This document shows positions 14,517-19,750 of a stretch of DNA of 32,930 bases, one piece after another; position 1 is the first letter of the stretch; each line of letters opens with the position of its first letter. The DNA comes from an archaeon. Lineage in GTDB: Archaea > Nanobdellota > Nanobdellia > Woesearchaeales > GW2011-AR9. Position numbers and translations under genes: made by a program. The stretch lies in contig JAHFSD010000014.1 of NCBI GenBank assembly GCA_023265925.1, positions 1-32,930 of the forward strand, written 5' to 3'. Below the pieces are notes generated by a model that saw only the letters and a program-made list of their open reading frames with translations, was not told the DNA's origin and searched no databases.

Positions 14517-14544
14517 TCCGGGCAGGCCCATTTATTCATAATTG

Positions 14545-14612
14545 GCGTAAGCCTGTGGGGTTGATAAGGGGCGAAGCCTCTTATGAGCTAGCCAACTTTA
14601 TCCTCACTATCA
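14545..14612 (+). repeat. Copy of the tRNA-Val downstream repeat (single)
   Basis: The stretch around 'tggggttgataaggggcg' to 'gctagccaactttatcctc' matches the two tandem 63-bp copies that follow tRNA-Val(TAC) at 27483-27608. It starts shortly after the tRNA end here too. It is readable in one frame as GLIRGEAxYELANFIL, which explains the false N-terminal extension of the next ORF. Contains a small hairpin ggggc-gaa-gcc(t/c). Confidence 0.8.
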
Positions 14613-14620
14613 TTTTTTTC

Positions 14621-15910
14621 ATGAAACGGCATTTGAGAGCGGCACTAATTGGAATTGCTTTTCTGATAGCTGTACTCAGCAGCTCTTTCATCCGCGAGAA
14701 TATCTTTTACAGCGTTATAGCAACGTTAGTCCTCTTAGAACTTCTCTACCTCCGAACCAGTCTCAAGGAAGAAAAATGCGACCGTTTCCTCATTACTTTT
14801 ATCTTTATTACTTTTATCGCTGCAAAAATCTTCTTCCCCCAGGTTGATCCCATCAGCCTGGTCGTGCGCACGGCCTCGTTACTCGCTTTCTTCCTGCTCA
14901 ACCTGGTTTTGTTGATCGGCCCCTGGTCGCGGTTTTCGGAGAGAATTCGTCGCCTCTACTTTTACCGCCGGCATCTGGGCGTTACCGTCTTCCTGCTGGG
15001 GTCACTGCATGCTGCCATCATCTTTTCCAGCTACTTCTCCTTTTCCCTCCGGGACACTTTTTCCTCTCCATTTACCTTTTATGGCTTTACTGCCTGGTTT
15101 ATTTTCCTGTGGCTGGCAGCAAGCTCCTGGGACTTCCTGCAGAAGGCAGTGCCATCATGGGGATGGAAGTCGCTGCACGCTGCTCTCTTTCTGCTCTATA
15201 TGGGAGCGGGATACTATTTCTACACCCTTCAGCAAGCCGATCCTGCGGTAAATACTCATCTTGGCATCATTCTTCTGTTTGCTGGTCTATGGATAGTAGT
15301 GGCTCCCTACAGCCTCATCAGAAAAATCATGCAGACTTATGTCTTCGGCTGGAAACAGCTGCATGTTCTGATCTATATTGCCTACCTTTCCATACTGCTG
15401 CATGCCTGGCTGGGCGTCATTTCGCTGCAGAATGTCTGGCTCAAGGGATTATTCTGGCTCTCACCTATTATTGTCTTCGGTTCGCATCTGGCGGGATGGA
15501 TCAAACGCGGGCAGGAAGACCGAACCATAAACCAGTCAATTCAGGCGACCAACCAGGAGTTCCACGATGGCGGAAAACGATTTATCGCCCTGGCGCTGGT
15601 CAAGGACTTCCAGGAGGGGAAGGGAAAGAAATTCTACGTCGGGAAACAGCCCATCGCCATCTTTAAGCAAGGCAACTCGTTTTTTGCCATCTCTAACCTC
15701 TGTGCCCATCAGAAAGGACCGCTTTATCAGGGCAGATTCTCCGAAGGAGTGGTCGAATGCCCCTGGCATTACTGGACGTATAATCTGAAAGACGGCTCCT
15801 TTTTGGGAAAGGAGAAATTCTGCCTGCCCGTGTATGAGACGAGAGTCAGGGACGGAATTCTTTTTGTCAGCGAGGAGCCGGTGAATAAGGAGAAGGTGCG
15901 GCATCCTTAA
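14621..15910 (+). CDS. Ferric-reductase-like transmembrane protein fused to a Rieske [2Fe-2S] domain
   Basis: I start it at the ATG at 14621 ('MKRHLRAALIGIAF'), because the 22 extra residues of the ORF track are encoded by a repeat copy. About residues 1-310 hold roughly eight to nine membrane helices with spaced His ('RRHLGVTVFLLGSLHAAI', 'WKSLHAALFLLYMG', 'WKQLHVLIYIAYLSILLHAW'), the haem-b pattern of the ferric reductase/MsrQ family. The C-terminal 105 residues are a Rieske domain: 'CAHQKGPLYQG' and 'ECPWHYWTYNLKDG' supply the Cys-x-His and Cys-x-x-His ligands. The likely role is electron transfer across the membrane. No flavin/NAD domain is fused, so the Rieske domain may replace it. Confidence 0.87.
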   Translation: MKRHLRAALIGIAFLIAVLSSSFIRENIFYSVIATLVLLELLYLRTSLKEEKCDRFLITFIFITFIAAKIFFPQVDPISLVVRTASLLAFFLLNLVLLIGPWSRFSERIRRLYFYRRHLGVTVFLLGSLHAAIIFSSYFSFSLRDTFSSPFTFYGFTAWFIFLWLAASSWDFLQKAVPSWGWKSLHAALFLLYMGAGYYFYTLQQADPAVNTHLGIILLFAGLWIVVAPYSLIRKIMQTYVFGWKQLHVLIYIAYLSILLHAWLGVISLQNVWLKGLFWLSPIIVFGSHLAGWIKRGQEDRTINQSIQATNQEFHDGGKRFIALALVKDFQEGKGKKFYVGKQPIAIFKQGNSFFAISNLCAHQKGPLYQGRFSEGVVECPWHYWTYNLKDGSFLGKEKFCLPVYETRVRDGILFVSEEPVNKEKVRHP

Positions 15911-15924
15911 CAAATAGAAACATT

Positions 15925-16030
15925 GAAAACACCGTTGGAGGAGGCAACTTCGCTTAATCTGGTGTTTGGCATCCCGACCGGAGCGAAGCGAAGGGAGAGC
16001 GCAGCGTGGCTTGAGTAATTTTCTGGGGCG
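15925..16030. repeat. Left inverted repeat flanking the RibD-like gene
   Basis: Contains, in order, gaaaacacc (15925), cgcttaatct (15951) and taattttctggggc (16016). The same three blocks occur in reverse complement in 16783-16847 on the other side of the reductase gene. Between the second and third blocks the left copy has extra sequence rich in purine repeats ('ggagcgaagcgaaggg'). Confidence 0.75.
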
Positions 16031-16738
16031 TTAATCAATCTTGGTGTCATTGATAACATCATACTTCAAATGCAGATAAGAATCATTTAGTTTTTTCACT
16101 TCGGTTAATTTCAACGCTTTAATAAATGATAATTCTTTCACAGAAGATAAAGATTTTCCGTCAATCAAAGAGGGCGTATCTTTTCCACCTATTAAAGTTG
16201 GGGCAACAACAATAGAAATCTTATCAATCAATTTGTTCCTCAAAAAAATCGAGTTCAGTGTACCGCCAGTTTGAATAGTCATTCTATTGATTTTATAATC
16301 CTGCTTCAGTTTTCTGAACAAATCAACGAAGTCAATTTTGTTCTTGTAGTAGATAATTTCCAGATTATCAGCATCCTTTCTTTTGAAAGCAGGATGGCTT
16401 TTGTTTGTGGTAATTATGTAAAGTTTCTTACTTTTCTTGAGGAGATTATCTACGCCAGTCTTATTTAGATGAGGTTCGTTATCTATAATCAGAAAACTGA
16501 CAGGCAATTTTACGAGATTTTTTTGAGGTTTGTTTGCCCCAACTTTTGCTAAAACTCTGCCAGAGTTCAAAGAAAGCAAATCAGTGGTTTGCTCAATTTC
16601 ATAGTACTGTTTTAAGCCCTCTTTGATTCCTCTTATTTTAGGAAAATCTTTATCGACATCTAATTTATCATTACTTCCAGTTGAAATTTTGCCATCAACC
16701 GAAGTGAGCATGAATAAAGTTGTGATTGGTCTGTTCAT
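16031..16738 (-). CDS. RibD C-terminal-type (DHFR-like) reductase
   Basis: A 235-residue member of the RibD_C family, which reduces 5-amino-6-ribosylamino-pyrimidinones in riboflavin synthesis or related substrates with NADPH. Visible: 'RPITTLFMLTSVDGKISTGS' at the start (the Ser-x-Asp-Gly-Lys-Ile motif), 'DLLSLNSGRVLAKVG', 'NRMTIQTGGTLNSIFLRNKL' (the Gly-Gly nucleotide site) and 'DKISIVVAPTLIGGKDTPSL'. The N-terminal deaminase half of bacterial RibD is absent, as in archaeal reductases. It is A+T- and Lys-richer than neighbours and sits between imperfect inverted repeats, so it may have been acquired as a cassette. TATA about 27 bases before the ATG. Confidence 0.87.
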   Translation of the reverse strand: MNRPITTLFMLTSVDGKISTGSNDKLDVDKDFPKIRGIKEGLKQYYEIEQTTDLLSLNSGRVLAKVGANKPQKNLVKLPVSFLIIDNEPHLNKTGVDNLLKKSKKLYIITTNKSHPAFKRKDADNLEIIYYKNKIDFVDLFRKLKQDYKINRMTIQTGGTLNSIFLRNKLIDKISIVVAPTLIGGKDTPSLIDGKSLSSVKELSFIKALKLTEVKKLNDSYLHLKYDVINDTKID

Positions 16739-16782
16739 AATATAAAACTAAATGATTCTTCTTTATAAAAACATCGTTCCGT

Positions 16783-16847
16783 AGCCCCAGAAAATTATTT
16801 CACTTAACTAAGATTAAGCGAAACTTTCGGGAGGTGGTGGTGTTTTC
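16783..16847. repeat. Right inverted repeat flanking the RibD-like gene
   Basis: Reverse complement carries gaaaacacc, cgcttaatct and taattttctggggc in the same order as 15925-16030, with shorter spacers. Inverted orientation around one gene suggests a cassette or a pair of terminator-like elements; I found no flanking direct repeats. Confidence 0.72.
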
Positions 16848-16997
16848 CCTCTCCCCAACTTACTACTTGGTTCTTCTCATCCTTAAATTTCACTTTCCCC
16901 TGACAGCCATCACTCACTTTTTGGACAGTGCCCTATCATACATCACCGAAAGGTTTATAACTCTTGTTATCATTTGCTATACAAGGAGATAACCACC

Positions 16998-17315
16998 ATG
17001 GAAACTGAACAATTAAACATCCGCGTTTCGCCAGAACTTATCCACGATTTAGACATCGTTAGCGGCCTGTTAAAAATTAATCGCTCCGAATGGGTCAAGA
17101 CCAAGCTCGCCGAAGAAGCCCAACGGGAAAAGAATCGATTATTGATGGAGTTAAGTACGTTATACGCCAAAGGAATGATTACTAAGCAGAAGGTCGAAGA
17201 ATTGGTTGGTACCAAAATTGCCGATGAGATGGAATTCCTTAAGAGAAAATCAATTGGATCTATCCGCCAGGGTCGTGAACTTGGCAGGAGACTTCAAGGA
17301 AAACTCAAAAAATGA
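16998..17315 (+). CDS. Ribbon-helix-helix antitoxin
   Basis: The start is taken at the ATG at 16998, preceded by a clear Shine-Dalgarno 'aaggag' and not at the ORF-track start. The 105-residue product begins 'METEQLNIRVSPELIHDLDI', a beta strand plus helix of the MetJ/Arc type, then 'LLKINRSEWVKTKLAEEAQR'. The C-terminal half is a charged helix that should bind the partner toxin. The TATA 'gtttataac' near 16951 gives a short leader. The stop overlaps the start of the PIN gene by four bases. Confidence 0.8.
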   Translation: METEQLNIRVSPELIHDLDIVSGLLKINRSEWVKTKLAEEAQREKNRLLMELSTLYAKGMITKQKVEELVGTKIADEMEFLKRKSIGSIRQGRELGRRLQGKLKK

Positions 17316-17813
17316 TTTCTTTCATCGTTGACACTTCTGCTTTCATTAGTCTGGAAAGTGTCTATCTTTTGGAGACAGTCCTGAAGAACTTTGAGATTAT
17401 TACCGCACTCCGAGCTTTTGATGAACTTCGCCAAAAACTCCGTTCTTGATTTTGATGATGAATTGGGGAAAGCGGCACAAAGAGTTATCGAGAAAAAGAA
17501 GAAAATCATTATAGAGGAGCCTGAAATCAAAGAAGAACTTTCTTTTGTAAGCCCAACAGATAACGAGATTTTTAACTTAGCTCTGGCCAAGAAAATGACC
17601 CTGATTACTGACGACATTAAACTAACAAGACATGCTTTCAATAAAATTCAGATTGAATTCAGCACTTATTTCCTGCCCGTATTCATTGAATCTGGATTAT
17701 TAACCAAGAGTGAAGCATTGCATAAACTTGAACTGATGAGAACAATTAGAAACTGGCAGGATAATGTTATCTACGTTTCTGCCAAAGAAGAATTAAATAA
17801 TAGTGAAGAGTAA
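17312..17813 (+). pseudogene. PIN-domain toxin gene with frameshift
   Basis: The first frame starts at an ATG overlapping the antitoxin stop and reads 'MISFIVDTSAFISLES...FEIITALRAFDELRQKLRS' before a TGA at 17447-17449. From about 17415 a second frame continues 'NFAKNSVLDFDDELGKAAQR' through 'KKMTLITDDIKLTRHAF' to a stop at 17813. Together they make a complete PIN domain with Asp7 and the late acidic residues. The break lies around 'gatgaacttcgccaaaaac', where a small deletion between short repeats or slippage on the A-run would explain it. Either the toxin is dead, the frame is restored by recoding, or there is a sequencing error. Confidence 0.72.
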
Positions 17814-17886
17814 TGCCCCCTCTTCATCTATCTTAACAAAAAATTTTCCGCAGCTTTCGTCAACATAACGGTCTGGAGTCAATCCT

Positions 17887-18531
17887 CTAATTATTCCCAT
17901 CCTTAAACTTCACTTTCCCATGACTCCCATCACAAAACGGCTTATTCTTGGAAGCGCCACAGCGGCATAAGGTGTAATGTTCCGCAGAATCTGGTCGAGA
18001 GTTTATTTCATCCTTTAATTCCGGAGAGCCAACGACATAATATGGCCCGTTTCTGGAGACGGTAAGGCCCGGCTGCCGGTCAGCCTGATCATCCATTTTT
18101 CCTTTTAATTTATACCTCAAAGCGCCCGATGGACAAAGCTTGATACGCTCCATAATCTTCTCTTGGGAGGCAGCATCAGGATGGGGAATTCGTTTCCCCC
18201 CCTCAAATTTCCAGAACACGTCCGGCAACCCGCCATCACAAAATCCGGCATGGGAACAGACACTTTCATTATCAAGAATGGTGATCTTCTTTCCGGGGAA
18301 TTCCCGGCGTTCCTGAGGAACTCTTCCTGGCAATTTCTCGTCGGAAAAGCCAATTTTGCCATGCGTGCCATCACAGAACGGCTTGCCGGAGGAATGCCCG
18401 CAGCGGCAGAGAGTCATTACCGGCTTTAACGGCAATTGCTGCTGGTGAGAGTTGGTAAAAGTCTGAATATCTTTCACCACATAAGGGCCGTTCTTCATTA
18501 CATCAATAGTTGCCATCAAAGTTGCCCCCAT
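17887..18531 (-). CDS. Multi-domain CDGSH-type iron-sulfur protein
   Basis: I take the ATG at 18531, because the ORF-track start is a TTG inside a perfect hairpin. The order is: CDGSH domain 1 ('CRCGHSSGKPFCDGTHGKIGF'), a middle module ('DNESVCSHAGFCDGGLPDVFWKF') resembling the divergent 4Fe-4S mono-cluster domain ('LCPSGAL' follows), then CDGSH domain 2 ('CRCGASKNKPFCDGSHGKVKF') at the very C-terminus. Each CDGSH domain uses Cys-x-Cys...Cys...His to hold a [2Fe-2S] cluster. Each is preceded by an 'NGPYxV' strand. The protein probably carries electrons or clusters in the cytoplasm; its partner is unknown. Confidence 0.88.
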   Translation of the reverse strand: MGATLMATIDVMKNGPYVVKDIQTFTNSHQQQLPLKPVMTLCRCGHSSGKPFCDGTHGKIGFSDEKLPGRVPQERREFPGKKITILDNESVCSHAGFCDGGLPDVFWKFEGGKRIPHPDAASQEKIMERIKLCPSGALRYKLKGKMDDQADRQPGLTVSRNGPYYVVGSPELKDEINSRPDSAEHYTLCRCGASKNKPFCDGSHGKVKFKDGNN

Positions 18532-18573
18532 CAGACTGTATCCACCTGCCCCTTTCTCCCTTCCACATATACT

Positions 18574-18609
18574 CAAAGTGATTAATTTTCGTACAAATTA
18601 ATCACTTTG
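18574..18609. repeat. Perfect 15-bp hairpin upstream of the CDGSH gene
   Basis: Arms caaagtgattaattt (18574-18588) and its exact reverse complement (18595-18609) with a 6-base loop. It lies just upstream of the expected promoter of the CDGSH gene and directly next to a second 15-bp hairpin. Terminator or protein-binding site. Confidence 0.75.
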
Positions 18610-18617
18610 GTATATAC

Positions 18618-18654
18618 AAAAGGGCAAAATAAAGTACGATTATTTTGCCCTTTT
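18618..18654 (-). terminator. Perfect 15-bp hairpin overlapping the AI-2E transporter stop
   Basis: Arms aaaagggcaaaataa (18618-18632) and ttattttgccctttt (18640-18654), 7-base loop. The right arm codes the last four residues and stop of the transporter. The transcript end would be this stem followed by T-rich sequence, fitting an intrinsic-type terminator. Confidence 0.6.
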
Positions 18655-19674
18655 AGTATACACTTCCGCAACGACTTGCAGCAGGGACAATACCAATGGG
18701 CCGATAATCACGCCAGCTGCTCCTAAACTAAATATCCCGCCCACTGTTCCTACTAAGATGACCAGGGGATGGATCTTCGCCGCTTTCCCGATAAATTTTG
18801 GCCGGAGAAAGTTATCAATGCTGCTTACAATAACCAACCCATAGAAAAACAGGCCAGCGCCCTTGAACATCAATGCGGTCGAATCCTGAAACATCCCTTC
18901 CAGAAACAGGAAGAGGGATGCCGGCACCCAAATCACGCCCGTGCCCACATACGGAATCAGCGACAGTACCATCATCACCAGCCCCCAGAAGATGGGTGAG
19001 GAAATGCCAAACAGAAGGAATCCTAAGCCCCCTAACGCGCCTTGAATAAGGGCGATAAGGAGATACCCATATACCACCCCATGAATGATTTGCTGCAGCC
19101 GCTGGGTGATTTGGTGATACGTTTTCGTATGGATATGCAGGTAGGCATTTGCTTGTTCAAAGACACGCTTTCCATCCTTCAGCGTGTAAAACATCGTGAA
19201 TAAGACAATCAGTGCCTGCGTCACTAAAACTGGCACGCGAAACAGAAACGTTGAGCCTTGATTGCTCACCCAGCTGGTGATGCTTTTGACTACTTCCTGC
19301 ACTTTGGCACTTACAATGGGATCGCGGCTTAACGTTTTAATTGACTCACAGAACTCGTTATAGCAGTTCTGGAATACGCCAATGGCTAATTTTTGCTTGG
19401 CCAGGACAAAGAGCACAGCCGATTCCTGGATCAGCGTCTTAACCAGAAAGCCAGTGGGAATCAGCACGACTAGGAAAACTACCAGACAGGTCAGGAAAGC
19501 TGTCCAGCTGGAATTCCGAAGCCGCCTCTGGAAGAGCGTATACAACGGGTAAACCATATAACCCAATAAAACACCAAAAAAGATGGCGAGGAAAAATGGG
19601 TGGATAATGGTATAGGCAACGAGTAGTAGAACTAGCAGAAGAAACAGTGGGATATACTTTCGGTAGTAAATAAT
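18640..19674 (-). CDS. AI-2E family transporter (membrane permease)
   Basis: Typical of the AI-2E/TqsA/YdiK family: several membrane helices, a long extracytoplasmic stretch in the middle ('CYNEFCESIKTLSRDPIVSA'), 'VLFTMFYTLKDGKRVFEQ', then 'QGALGGLGFLLFGISSPIFWGL' and 'SLIPYVGTGVIWVPASLFLFLEG', 'RPKFIGKAAKIHPLVILVGTVGGI' (order of motifs). The ORF track starts at a TTG at 19566 and would lose the first membrane helix. The frame is open for 36 more codons ('YYRKYIPLFLLLVLLLVAYT'). There is no ATG/GTG/TTG there, but a GAGGTGAG Shine-Dalgarno precedes ATT ATT at 19674, so an AUU start is my choice. That gives 344 residues, the usual family length. The substrate is unknown. Confidence 0.82.
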   Translation of the reverse strand: MIYYRKYIPLFLLLVLLLVAYTIIHPFFLAIFFGVLLGYMVYPLYTLFQRRLRNSSWTAFLTCLVVFLVVLIPTGFLVKTLIQESAVLFVLAKQKLAIGVFQNCYNEFCESIKTLSRDPIVSAKVQEVVKSITSWVSNQGSTFLFRVPVLVTQALIVLFTMFYTLKDGKRVFEQANAYLHIHTKTYHQITQRLQQIIHGVVYGYLLIALIQGALGGLGFLLFGISSPIFWGLVMMVLSLIPYVGTGVIWVPASLFLFLEGMFQDSTALMFKGAGLFFYGLVIVSSIDNFLRPKFIGKAAKIHPLVILVGTVGGIFSLGAAGVIIGPLVLSLLQVVAEVYTKRAK

Positions 19675-19750
19675 CTCACCTCGGCAGAGCCATCGCTAAG
19701 GCTAAACGACAAAAAAGAGAAAAGAAAAAAGAAGAAAAGCTCAAGTGAGC

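Larger units (their letters stand above)
14311..14530 (+). tRNA. tRNA-Val (GAC) with three introns
   Basis: Acceptor GGGCCTG/CAGGCCC with discriminator A. Removing three segments gives a standard 73-base tRNA-Val: D arm GTC-TAGTGGCTAT-GAC, anticodon stem TCTCG/CGAGA with loop TTGACGT (anticodon 14366-14368), T arm CCCGG-TTCGAAT-CCGGG. Introns are 14331-14352 (D loop, 22 nt), 14370-14398 (37/38, 29 nt) and 14421-14516 (T loop 59/60, 96 nt). Each has a bulge-helix-bulge: GTGG/CCAT with bulges CTA and TGA; TTGA/TCAG with CGA and AGT; TTCG/CGAA with AAA and AGT. Cutting after the second bulge base reproduces the mature loops. TATA box tttataaaa near 14278 fits the 5' end. Confidence 0.92.

Noticed and set aside
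14555-14620. N-terminal extension of the Rieske fusion (MGLIRGEASYELANFIL)
   Set aside because: This stretch is a copy of the 63-bp repeat found in tandem at 27483-27608 without any following gene, so the peptide is a by-product of the repeat.
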